Notes: generated from the sequence alone by a model not told the origin. 64,000 nt of DNA from JAUPVL01 sp964481235 (GCA_964481235.1 CAYZYH010000002.1:1-64000), one strand, 5' to 3'; positions 44,592-51,618 are shown, numbered from the stretch's first letter. A program made the numbers and translations.

Positions 44592-45707
44592 TTATTTTTT
44601 TTTAGAACGTAGTGATTTTACCGGCTTTGAACCTGCCTCTGAAGTGTCCCGGTGTAACTTGTCCGGTTCCGGTCCTAAGAACTTTTTTATGCTTTGCTCA
44701 CCCTCATCTTTAGAATTATCAGTATTATTTGTCTCGGCATTTGTTTCAAACTTAGACACCTCGTCTTCGAGCACCTCGTTGAGTTCTTGATCGTGCTGCA
44801 AAACCACACCTTCGGGTGTAAGCTCTACACCTTTTTTAGCTAGTTTCTCGGCTACGGTTTCAGATTTGTGGTCTAGCTTTTTGGTCTTTTTTTCTGGATG
44901 GAAAACGCCGTGTTGTCCATTATTATTGGTAGAGTTAGTTCTGTTTTGGTTGTTAAACAATGCATGTACAATTTCTTGTTGTTTGGCACCACCGCTCATC
45001 ATTTGAGCAGCAATAGTAAGACTTTTCGCGGTAGTATTAGGCCCAGTAAAGCCTTGGGTGGAACTCATAATACCACCAAGTAGTGCGGTGGCTACGTTAA
45101 AATCTATCATACCTTGAGCAACTGACTCTACTACACCTACTAACATTTCACATACCGAACTAGCTTGTGGCTCAATGTAGTTGACGCTACCGTACTGTTC
45201 GTTACTGCGATGTGAGTCAATATTTATAAGGTGTAATCCGTCAAAAATAGTTGGATTTTGCTCTAAGATACTATCAATTTTGGTAAGTTGACTCACACCT
45301 AAGACTACCACTAGATCAAATTTGTACGATCCATAACCAAAACTGGCATCTTCGGCAGTAAAATTACCAGCATACGGCGAAATAATTACATCTAGACTGT
45401 TGTCATTTACCTCATAACGCAGTTTGTCTACCTCTACCTGAGTAGTATCTAGACTAATAATAAAATCACGAATACCATCTAGGCTTCGGCTAATACCATG
45501 AGTATCTAGCACCTTGCTAATTTTAGGCATTTCGCCAGTTACAATTGCGCTCACTTGTTTACCGGCTCGTTTTAATATCAACTCAAGCGCCACCATAGCA
45601 CCTAATTGATCATTATTGGGTTGACGACCAGTAACCAACAAAATATGGTTAGCTTGGCGCATTAACTCTACAGCCTGTTGTTTGGGGGTTAGTTCTTGTT
45701 GTTGCAT
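44592..45707 (-). CDS. DHH-superfamily phosphoesterase-like protein with degenerate active site
   Basis: 371 aa. The fold matches NrnA-type DHH proteins (AVELMRQANHILLVTGRQPNNDQLGAMVALELILKRAGKQVSA; NIDSHRSNEQYGSVNYIEPQASSVCEM; LLGGIMSSTQGF). The usual first motif (H.xPDGDA-like) is here RQPNNDQ, and the DHH triad is DSH, so at least two metal ligands are changed. It may be a binding protein instead of an active nuclease. The C-terminal 90 residues are charged and disordered (EDEVSKFETNAETNNTDNSKDE). A consensus promoter lies upstream. Confidence 0.8.
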   Translation of the reverse strand: MQQQELTPKQQAVELMRQANHILLVTGRQPNNDQLGAMVALELILKRAGKQVSAIVTGEMPKISKVLDTHGISRSLDGIRDFIISLDTTQVEVDKLRYEVNDNSLDVIISPYAGNFTAEDASFGYGSYKFDLVVVLGVSQLTKIDSILEQNPTIFDGLHLINIDSHRSNEQYGSVNYIEPQASSVCEMLVGVVESVAQGMIDFNVATALLGGIMSSTQGFTGPNTTAKSLTIAAQMMSGGAKQQEIVHALFNNQNRTNSTNNNGQHGVFHPEKKTKKLDHKSETVAEKLAKKGVELTPEGVVLQHDQELNEVLEDEVSKFETNAETNNTDNSKDEGEQSIKKFLGPEPDKLHRDTSEAGSKPVKSLRSKKK

Positions 45708-45734
45708 TTTTTATACAATTATTTGTTCTGCAGT

Positions 45735-45763
45735 ATTATAACAAACCATTGCGCTTATGTCAA
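45735..45763 (-). promoter_or_regulatory. Promoter of the DHH-like gene
   Basis: TTGACA (45758-45763), 17-nt spacer, TATAAT (45735-45740), all consensus. Confidence 0.85.
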
Positions 45764-45777
45764 GCTTTTATTACATT

Positions 45778-45803
45778 AAAAACCACCTGATTTCTCAGAT
45801 GGT
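45778..45803 (-). terminator. Terminator of the P-loop kinase gene
   Basis: ACCATCTGA/TCAGGTGGT (one G-T) with a GAAA loop and a TTTT tail on the minus strand. Confidence 0.8.
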
Positions 45804-45810
45804 TATATAG

Positions 45811-46296
45811 TTACAGATCTGGGCCAGGATAGGTTACCAGTAGATTGAACCCGTCGTCTTCACGAGGTGGATCTGCTAAAAGTGCTGTATTCATGTCGTC
45901 CATATCGGCTTCAGATACTGGCAAACCCGCCATACTATGACGTAGCAAACAAGTCTTAATTGGGGTTTTAATATATGCCCCTTCAATATAGCCTTCTTCA
46001 CCCATATCGTGCATAATCGCTCGCAAATGACTCAAAAGATGTTGTCTTTCTGTCTTGGTAACGTTTGGAGCAACATATATGAGTGTGTGGCCGCTACGTA
46101 AGGCACCTTCGGCTTGAGTATAGGCTATTCGCCTGGCATCTTGAGTAATGTTTTCGGGTTTTACTCTGCCAAACAAACATTGCTGAATGTCGTAAATATT
46201 GACATAGATGTAGTTAGGAACAACAGGTAGGTACTTTTGTTTTACAAAGGTAGTCTTGCCCGATCCTGGCAACCCCACTAGCACGATCGCGCGCAT
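45811..46296 (-). CDS. P-loop kinase, polynucleotide-kinase-like
   Basis: 161 aa. MRAIVLVGLPGSGKTTFVKQKYLP is a Walker A start; YVNIYDIQQCLFG is a substrate-binding strand, and RSGHTLIYVAPNVTKTERQHLLSHLRA plus KTPIKTCLLRHSMAGLPVSEADMDDM a lid region with Arg residues, as in phage T4 Pnk/AAA_33 kinases (5'-OH nucleic acid or small-molecule phosphorylation). The ATG at 46296 has AAGGGG 5 nt upstream. It is a stand-alone unit with its own terminator. Substrate unknown. Confidence 0.75.
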   Translation of the reverse strand: MRAIVLVGLPGSGKTTFVKQKYLPVVPNYIYVNIYDIQQCLFGRVKPENITQDARRIAYTQAEGALRSGHTLIYVAPNVTKTERQHLLSHLRAIMHDMGEEGYIEGAYIKTPIKTCLLRHSMAGLPVSEADMDDMNTALLADPPREDDGFNLLVTYPGPDL

Positions 46297-46378
46297 GTTT
46301 TCCCCTTTGAATTTAACAGCGAACGAATCAAATAGTATCAAGTTTGGCACTACAAAACAAGTACCAATTTATAAAAGT

Positions 46379-46409
46379 AAAACCCGCCACTAGATAACCC
46401 TGCGGCGGG
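46379..46409 (-). terminator. Terminator of the 46417 gene
   Basis: CCCGCC pairs with GGCGGG and is followed by TTTTACTTTT on the minus strand. Confidence 0.75.
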
Positions 46410-46416
46410 AAGTATA

Positions 46417-47211
46417 TTAGAAGTTGTTGTGTTTCAGCCAGTGTCGCATGGCCTGTCGGTGGGGCGCCAAGGTCTTGCCATCCCACCCCTTCTTGAAGAC
46501 CCACTCGACAAAGAGCTGGATCTGCTTTTCGGTCGAGTAATCGATGCAGCCCACACGACACGTGAGCTGTGGCATGGCGATGTACACCCGACGCTTACCT
46601 GAACTAAAGGTAGTACCATCATCTCTTTTGTTCCACGTCGGCATCATGTAGCTCGGTACCGGGTGGTTTTGAACTGCATCGAGCATGGTCTTCTCAAAAT
46701 CAGCAAGCAAACCAGCTTGCGCCACGAGCATGAGCCGCTCAACGTAACGTTGCTGAATGGCCTTGCGCTTGCGGTATTCACGCTCTCTTTTGCGATCACC
46801 GTACCAGTTGCCTACGATCGCGCCAGGAACCATGAAGTGCTCGCGCATCTCAAGGTGGCTAATGGCGTGTTGGCCAATCAGCCCTTCAGGCAAAATTGCC
46901 CGTATGACAGCGAGGCGATCACGTGGCTCAAGACTTTCCGTGACAGCCTCGCTCCACCGATAGAAGTGGTTGAGATGATCAGCGTCGCGCCGATCTTGTA
47001 CCAACCACTTCATATCTCGATCGAGTTTGGGCGGAATCAAGTGGTCCTCGACGTCGTCCCACTCTACACCGTCTCGATGCATCCTTTTCAAAACCTGGCG
47101 ATCATGGTGACGTCGCCTACGCGAGAGCCTGTGTTGCTCTTGGTGGGCCCTCCTACGCTTGCTCGGCAAGATGGAGCGTCCCATCTCACGCGCCTTGTCG
47201 TCTGTGAACAT
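46417..47211 (-). CDS. Highly basic hypothetical protein
   Basis: 264 aa from the ATG at 47211 (AGAG 5 nt upstream). The first 60 residues are packed with Arg and His (SKRRRAHQEQHRLSRRRRHH), then helices (ERDRLAVIRAILPEG-like; YGDRKREREYRKRKAIQQRYVERL) and a C-terminal region with CRVGC and WVFKKGWDGKT. Likely nucleic-acid binding, but no family is recognised. Base composition is visibly more GC-rich than the neighbouring core genes, suggesting recent transfer. It lies directly downstream of the tRNA cluster. Confidence 0.65.
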   Translation of the reverse strand: MFTDDKAREMGRSILPSKRRRAHQEQHRLSRRRRHHDRQVLKRMHRDGVEWDDVEDHLIPPKLDRDMKWLVQDRRDADHLNHFYRWSEAVTESLEPRDRLAVIRAILPEGLIGQHAISHLEMREHFMVPGAIVGNWYGDRKREREYRKRKAIQQRYVERLMLVAQAGLLADFEKTMLDAVQNHPVPSYMMPTWNKRDDGTTFSSGKRRVYIAMPQLTCRVGCIDYSTEKQIQLFVEWVFKKGWDGKTLAPHRQAMRHWLKHNNF

Positions 47212-47309
47212 TTTTCTCTTTTCTTTTGATAGCAGGTGCAAAGGGTTCACATGTCTGTATTGCATGTACCCAGCCAAAGCCATGCATAAAATGCATTAGC
47301 TCTGGTTGG

Positions 47310-47337
47310 GCCCCAACCGAACATTGTCGGTTGGGGC
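47310..47337 (-). terminator. Stable hairpin after tRNA-Glu
   Basis: Perfect 11-bp GC-rich stem GCCCCAACCGA/TCGGTTGGGGC. No U-tract; the following CCAACCAGAGC recurs after the hairpin near 48271. It may be an RNA end or processing signal. Confidence 0.5.
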
Positions 47338-47340
47338 AAG

Positions 47341-47413
47341 TACGCCGTACGGGATTCGAACCCGTGTTACCAGGATGAAAACCTGGCGTCCTAGGCCACT
47401 GGACGAACGGCGC
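47341..47413 (-). tRNA. tRNA-Glu (UUC)
   Basis: 73 nt cloverleaf. The anticodon loop TTTTCAT reads TTC; T arm ACGGGTTCGAATCCCGT is canonical; acceptor GCGCCGT/ACGGCGT has a terminal G-U pair. CCA is not encoded. Confidence 0.96.
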
Positions 47414-47442
47414 TGGCCTAATAGTTTGCCAAAGCAAACTAG

Positions 47443-47514
47443 CTCCCGGGAGAAGATTCGAACTCCTAAAACCAGGACCAAAACCTGGCGTCTTGCCAAT
47501 TAGACGACCCGGGA
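47443..47514 (-). tRNA. tRNA-Gln (UUG)
   Basis: 72 nt. The anticodon loop TTTTGGT reads TTG. Acceptor TCCCGGG/CCCGGGA; CCA not encoded. The presence of tRNA-Gln does not show whether charging is direct or via Glu amidation. Confidence 0.95.
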
Positions 47515-47567
47515 AAGGCCGTTAGTGAGTGGTATTTTTGGCAGCAAGCCAATTACACATTCACTAG

Positions 47568-47639
47568 TGCCCCCCGTGGGATTCGAACCCACAACCCTCA
47601 GATTAAAAGTCTGGAGCTCTGCCGTTGAGCTAGAGGGGC
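47568..47639 (-). tRNA. tRNA-Lys (UUU)
   Basis: 72 nt. The anticodon loop CTTTTAA reads TTT; T arm GTGGGTTCGAATCCCAC; acceptor GCCCCTC/GGGGGGC with one G-U. CCA not encoded. Confidence 0.96.
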
Positions 47640-47676
47640 GTGCTAGTTTTATTTAATGCTTGCTAGCAAAGCATGG

Positions 47677-47759
47677 TACCGGAAGTAGGATTTGAACCTA
47701 CGAAGACGAATGTCACCTGGTTTACAGCCAGGCCCGTTTGGCCACTTCGGTATTCCGGC
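47677..47759 (-). tRNA. tRNA-Tyr (GUA), class II with long variable arm
   Basis: 83 nt. The anticodon loop CTGTAAA reads GTA and a long variable arm is present. Acceptor GCCGGAA/TTCCGGT with a terminal G-U, like tRNA-Glu. CCA not encoded. Confidence 0.95.
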
Positions 47760-47766
47760 GTGGAAT

Positions 47767-47794
47767 CCCCAAGAAGTGCAAGCACTTCTTGGGG
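47767..47794 (-). terminator. Perfect hairpin between tmRNA and tRNA-Tyr
   Basis: 13-bp stem CCCCAAGAAGTGC/GCACTTCTTGGGG with a 2-nt loop. It lacks a U-tract, so it may be a processing site or a terminator. Confidence 0.5.
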
Positions 47795-47798
47795 TGAG

Positions 47799-48142
47799 TG
47801 GAGCCGGAGGGAATCGAACCCTCGTCCATACTACATCTACTCTACGCGATACGACCATTCCCCTTTTTGAGCCTTACGGCAACTCTAGCCTGGGTAGCTT
47901 ACCGAATCGTCTTTCCGATTGGTCAATCTATCTTTCTAGATTGTCAGCGGTCTTTTCCAGCTGTCACCTTCGCTTCTGTTGCCAGGCTGCGATAGATGGC
48001 CCCGTTATTAACCTAAAAGGCGAATAACAGTCTGATAATTCCGTATTAGGCGGCGTTTATCAGGGTGCTTGTGTTTAACGAGTCTCAAGCAACTCGGGTC
48101 GCGTGTAGAGCTTCTGGTTGTATGTCGAAACCGATCGGCCCC
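47799..48142 (-). ncRNA. ssrA: tmRNA (SsrA)
   Basis: 344 nt. The 5' end GGGGCCGATCGGTTTCGACATAC and 3' end GGACGAGGGTTCGATTCCCTCCGGCTCCA are unmistakable; acceptor GGGGCCG/CGGCTCC pairs with one G-U. The tag frame ends AAC ACA AGC ACC CTG ATA, then AAC GCC GCC TAA (48048-48046), so the degradation tag terminates NTSTLINAA; an in-frame TGA just upstream limits it to at most 12 residues. CCA is not encoded and must be added by the enzyme at 57521-58975. It rescues stalled ribosomes. Confidence 0.96.
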
Positions 48143-48308
48143 AAAGTATCTTTTACTTTACAACGCAAAAAATACATTGGGAACGAGCGATAAATATAAA
48201 AGCTCCAATGTAAATGATCTTTGGGTTTTAATACCCAACCAGAATTCTTAAATATTAAGTGCTCTGGTTGGGCACCCATCTACCGTTGGTAGATGGGTGC
48301 GGATGTTA
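48143..48308 (-). other. Intergenic stretch with two nested hairpins upstream of tmRNA
   Basis: GCACCCATCTAC/GTAGATGGGTGC (48271-48300) follows the 48309 gene and CCCAACCAGA/TCTGGTTGGG (48234-48271) comes next. AT-rich sequence with the tmRNA promoter follows; no clear -35/-10 pair stands out. Confidence 0.5.
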
Positions 48309-48659
48309 TTAGAGCTTGCACTCGCCAACGCACGTCGGGCAATCGGTGTAAGGAAAGCCCATGTGTTTTTCTGTAGGTGGCGGTGTATCGCTACCGTCGT
48401 GGTAGAACAGCTCTATGCAGTATGTTTCGCCATCGTCATAACTAATGTGTGATGCCAGGTACTCGGTCACCACCACAAGTTCGCCAGTGACGATGTGCCG
48501 AAATATTGCTTGCTGGGCAAACACATCGGTTTCGTCGCAGCCCATGTACACCAGTGGCTCACCATCAAGATGATCGAGCTCTACTGCCAGGCCGGCATGG
48601 CGCATCACTACGACCGCCTCTTCTAGTCCACTGCCACAGATTCCTGTGCTCCAGCTCAT
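48309..48659 (-). CDS. Hypothetical protein with C-terminal CxxC
   Basis: 116 aa, acidic, beta-rich (VVTEYLASHISYDDGETYCIELFYHDG), ending DCPTCVGECKL, a possible metal site. AAAGAGAG precedes the ATG and a TATACT box is 17 nt upstream. It follows the large structured RNA on the same strand. No family recognised. Confidence 0.62.
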   Translation of the reverse strand: MSWSTGICGSGLEEAVVVMRHAGLAVELDHLDGEPLVYMGCDETDVFAQQAIFRHIVTGELVVVTEYLASHISYDDGETYCIELFYHDGSDTPPPTEKHMGFPYTDCPTCVGECKL

Positions 48660-49571
48660 CTTCTCTCTTTTCTAGTATAAGAAGGTACTTATCGGGAGCA
48701 TCCCGGCAGAAATATTCGAAACATATATTTGTTCAAAAACTTGTGTCAGGGCAGTACAAACCCTGGCTAAAGGTTTGTACTGCTTGGTACGTTTCCTGGT
48801 TATATTTGAGGACGCACCAGTCCTATTCTACTCAAACTTGAGTAGTTTTCTTTGAATCTCTTCTGCCCACTTAGGGAGGATTCAAGGCAGGGGCACCAAC
48901 CCTGGCCCACCAATGTTACTTACTATGTGGGAGAGAATAGTGGTTTTTGTATCGCGCATAGCGCTTTACAAGTTTTCACTAAATCTCTAGTTGCTCCCTA
49001 CAGTTCTACTATCCAACCAATAGCAACTACCTGGTTGGTGTAGTCTCAGGTCACCCTATCCTGAGAAGGGTTGGTGGTGCCACCACCAAAGATTGGGAGA
49101 GGTTCTACTTGTTCGCCCGGGTGGATGCGCACACCCAGCTGGCCGGTAGAATAAAACCTCTCTAAAGTAGTCACGATCTACCATTTACTTAGTCTTTACC
49201 ACTCTCGCAACTAGTGCGAAGGATCGGTGGTAAAAACCAGTGCTTATCACAACGTGTCTACTTTAAGTTTCGCTTGCTAAAAGATAGTATGCATCGGCCC
49301 GAGCGTATCGGTAAACGCGCACCTTTATCTCAAAGCAAGCTGGTTATCAGTGAGGCAGCAGTCCCGCCATTTACTGTAACCGATTAATTTTGAAAGCCTT
49401 TGGCTCTCGATCTAAACCTAATAAATAAGCTTAGATCGAGAGCCAAGGTCAAATATATAATAGGTGCTTTTTGCTATCCCTAGAGTCTGCGATGCTTACA
49501 ATCTGCCTCGAAATATTTTAAATATAGGGCACTGTAAAGCGGTCGCAGACTTTAGAAGATTGCAAAGTGCA

Positions 49572-49616
49572 GTTTCGCCCTTTTGGGCTCATCAGTGCTG
49601 GCACACACCAGCAGAC
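49572..49616 (-). ncRNA. Hammerhead ribozyme core
   Basis: Minus strand order: GTC cleavage triplet (49616-49614), stem I TGCTGG-loop TGTGTG-CCAGCA, then CTGATGA (49595-49589), stem II GCCC-AAAA-GGGC, then GAAA (49576-49573) and C49572. All invariant core bases are present (CUGAUGA, GAAA, U16.1-A15.1, C17). Predicted cleavage is between 49614 and 49613. Stems I and II are closed, so stem III is the open one. Its local part (AG/CT) is only 2 bp; longer-range partners for the following TGCACTTT exist upstream (AAAGTGCA at 49738-49731; GTGC at 49681-49678). Confidence 0.85.
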
Positions 49617-49807
49617 TTACTCCCCCTCACGCTAACGTGAGGGGGTTGGTAGTTTGTACAGGAGTAAAGACTCTACTGCACCATCTCACCCAACTACCGG
49701 GCGGGTTTATTAACGAGTTAGCTCTCGCTTTGCACTTTTACGTCTGCCGACGAACCTTGCTCTACCAATTCTTTTTTCTCTTGGTAGAGCTTCTGTTGCC
49801 AGGGAGG

Positions 49808-50050
49808 TTAGTCCCCCGAGCTGAGCGCTGCCAACGCGCTTCCCCACGGGTCGAATCCCGCGAGGGAGTTTGTTGACCCGACCTGCACGGTCGGCTCCCA
49901 GTAGTGATCATCGGGGTCATCCCCGAAGGTACCCGTAGGGTACGCCCGACCACAGTCTGGGCACCACCTTTGCAGCTGTTCACCTCTGCCGGTCGAGACC
50001 AGCACGGTGCCATCTACGGCGCACTTCTCTGCTTGCATGTTGGTTGTCAT
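49808..50050 (-). CDS. Small zinc-ribbon-like protein at the 5' end of the ribozyme transcript
   Basis: 80 aa from ATG 50050 (alternative ATG 50038). It contains EKCAVDG and WCPDCGRAYPTG, consistent with one zinc knuckle, then an acidic Gly/Asp-rich tail (FGDDPDDHYWEP). GC-rich compared with core genes. No Shine-Dalgarno site; about 85 nt of leader. It may be a true gene or an incidental frame in a structured RNA. Confidence 0.5.
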   Translation of the reverse strand: MTTNMQAEKCAVDGTVLVSTGRGEQLQRWCPDCGRAYPTGTFGDDPDDHYWEPTVQVGSTNSLAGFDPWGSALAALSSGD

Positions 50051-50142
50051 ACCGAACACATTATTTTTTGGCTAATGCACTCAGAACGACAACCTACAAT
50101 ACAAGATAGGCTTTGCTTCATTGCTAAAAGGTACTGTCTGGT

Positions 50143-50171
50143 AGTATAGCAAAATTTTTATTTTTTGTCAA
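50143..50171 (-). promoter_or_regulatory. Consensus promoter of the ribozyme transcript
   Basis: TTGACA (50166-50171), exact 17-nt spacer, TATACT (50143-50148). Upstream AAACTATTGACAA matches two nearby promoters. Confidence 0.85.
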
Positions 50172-50302
50172 TAGTTTATTACACTTTATTTATCTATAGC
50201 ACATTTAACAGGTCTGTTAGTACTATATTTTGTGTCTGAAGATTTATCACTTATGTGATGGTTGATGACTTTTTCTACAAATATAATGCCATATATTGAA
50301 AT

Positions 50303-50727
50303 CGCCCTGGTCTTGCAAGTGCAAGACCAGGGCGTGGTGGTTTTTTACGTCCCTACGCTGGCTATAAGCCTTTTTTAGTCCCAACATTGGGGGTTCTGGA
50401 AGCGCGGGAATTGTTGATCTCCGTCTATTGGGAGACGAGTCAACCCTCTATTAGGGTTGACTGTATTCAGCTTAACCTCACGTGGCTGTAGAAATAGTCA
50501 CGGGGTTACTGAATGACGAATACTACTAATGCTCTTGTAGCAGTGCATGGAAATTCAAATACCACTCATCCTGGGTAATTCCTTTCAGGAACGCTGCTGG
50601 CTCAAACGCCTTACCCCAGGACCTTCCTGGGGCTCCTCGCCGCCCCCATCTTGGGGGCACTGGGTGGGTTAGATCCCATCCATTAAGCACCCCCTTAATT
50701 TACGGTTGGCGAGAACAGCTAGTAAGT
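50303..50727 (-). ncRNA. Predicted structured RNA of about 420 nt
   Basis: Runs from the promoter at 50728-50756 to a perfect 15-bp hairpin (50303-50334). No ORF of note. Helices include GGATGGG/CCCACCC, GCCCCC/GGGGGC, CCCCAGG/CCTGGGG, GTCAACCCT/AGGGTTGAC and CGTCT/AGACG. I looked for RNase P, SRP and 6S hallmarks on both strands and found none. Class unknown. Confidence 0.6.
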
Positions 50728-50756
50728 AATATAACAAAAAAACACTATTTTGTCAA
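50728..50756 (-). promoter_or_regulatory. Consensus promoter of the 420-nt RNA
   Basis: TTGACA (50751-50756), exact 17-nt spacer, TATATT (50728-50733). Upstream TTTTGTTGACAACTATTGAC shares a 20-nt stretch with the TrmB-like gene promoter. Confidence 0.85.
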
Positions 50757-50775
50757 TAGTTGTCAACAAAATTTG

Positions 50776-51534
50776 CTATTTTTGGTTTTTCCAGGCCATT
50801 TCAAAAAGTTGACGTAAAACACCCGCAACTTCTTTACTTTCAATAACTATACCAACCGGGTCTTTGTCTTTGTAAGTAGAAATTGCCACAACATTTTCAT
50901 ATAAATTTAAATCTGCCTTTATGGCTACATCGACTTTCTTGGTTTCACGAAGTATGTTTCTGTCTGATTTTAACTCTCCATCGCTATAAGAGTATAGTAG
51001 TTTACTCGATATCTTTTTTCTGAGCCGTCTCTGAGGGTTATCTTCTAAGATACTAGGATGTATTTTAATAACTTCATCTATATTAGTAACCCCATACATC
51101 ACGGAGTTCTGTTTAGCTTTTCTTCTAAATTGGCTAAAAGTACTATGAGCACCTTCTTGACCTTTGTAAAATCTAACAACCGGAGTATCGTCGCCATCAG
51201 TTGCACGTGACACTTCTTTAAGACTTGGTAATAAGTTCTTGAGTTCAGATTGTTTTTGGGTAACAGCTTGAGTTTGGGCTTCTAGATATCTCTCTATAGC
51301 CTCTGGCGGCTCGGCTACAAAAACGGTTTTTTTACCTTGGGTGCTTTCGCTTACTAAGCCCATTTGGGCTAGTTCGTCTAGTATTACATAGGCCGTAGCT
51401 CGATTAATTTCGGCTTGTTCAGCAATTTTTTGTACGGCACTGGGGCCCAAAAATAGTGCTGCTACATACACCTTGGCTTGTTTGTCGCTAAACCCAACAG
51501 ATTGGAGTTTGGCAGCTAGTTCGATAATTTGCAT
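50776..51534 (-). CDS. TrmB-like transcriptional regulator
   Basis: 252 aa. Residues 1-70 form a winged helix (LQSVGFSDKQAKVYVAALFLGPSAVQKIAEQAEINRATAYVILDELAQMGLVSE), then a coiled coil and a C-terminal effector domain typical of the TrmB family that often bind sugars (here RFYKGQEGAHSTF, DVAIKADLNLYENVVAIS). It lies just upstream of the 420-nt RNA. Promoter TTGACA-17-TAAGCT (51560-51588). Likely self-regulating. Confidence 0.88.
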   Translation of the reverse strand: MQIIELAAKLQSVGFSDKQAKVYVAALFLGPSAVQKIAEQAEINRATAYVILDELAQMGLVSESTQGKKTVFVAEPPEAIERYLEAQTQAVTQKQSELKNLLPSLKEVSRATDGDDTPVVRFYKGQEGAHSTFSQFRRKAKQNSVMYGVTNIDEVIKIHPSILEDNPQRRLRKKISSKLLYSYSDGELKSDRNILRETKKVDVAIKADLNLYENVVAISTYKDKDPVGIVIESKEVAGVLRQLFEMAWKNQK

Positions 51535-51559
51535 TTACTATTACCTCTTTATGTCTTAG

Positions 51560-51588
51560 AGCTTAACAGTTTTGCTCGCTGTTGTCAA
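51560..51588 (-). promoter_or_regulatory. Promoter of the TrmB-like gene with shared motif
   Basis: TTGACA (51583-51588), 17-nt spacer, TAAGCT (51560-51565). The flank TTTTGTTGAAAACTATTGAC differs by one base from the promoter region of the 420-nt RNA. Confidence 0.7.
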
Positions 51589-51618
51589 TAGTTTTCAACA
51601 AAATGCTTGCATACGAAT

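Larger units (their letters stand above)
48740..50136 (-). ncRNA. Predicted 1.4-kb structured transcript containing a hammerhead ribozyme
   Basis: Starts about 7 nt after the consensus promoter at 50143-50171 and ends at a hairpin CAGTACAAACC/GGTTTGTACTG (48752-48782) with TTTTT a few nt later. Apart from an 80-codon ORF near its 5' end it has no credible gene, yet it is dense in strong hairpins: CCCCCTCAC/GTGAGGGGG (49622-49645), TTGGCTCTCGATCTAA pairs (49403-49455), GCTCTACCAA/TTGGTAGAGC (49758-49789), TTTACCAC/GTGGTAAA (near 49196-49235), TAAAGTAG/CTACTTTA, CTACTCAA/TTGAGTAG, GGACGC-type loops and GGTGGTG/CACCACC. It is GC-richer than core genes. It resembles the very large ornate RNAs that occur near tRNAs, but I cannot assign a known class. 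Confidence 0.65.

Noticed and set aside
46663..47229. A 188-codon plus-strand frame across the basic orphan gene
   Set aside because: It is antisense to the minus-strand frame that has a ribosome-binding site and a terminator, and its composition looks unlike a protein (long hydrophobic and Pro-rich runs arising from the complement of Arg/His codons).
49851..49869. tRNA T-arm-like GGGTCGAATCCC
   Set aside because: No matching acceptor, anticodon or D arm surrounds it, and it lies in the small zinc-ribbon ORF.
48660..50775. RNase P RNA, SRP RNA or 6S RNA
   Set aside because: I searched both strands by eye for conserved RNase P P4/CR-V sequences, the SRP domain IV GGAAG...AGCAG loop and 6S features and found no convincing match.
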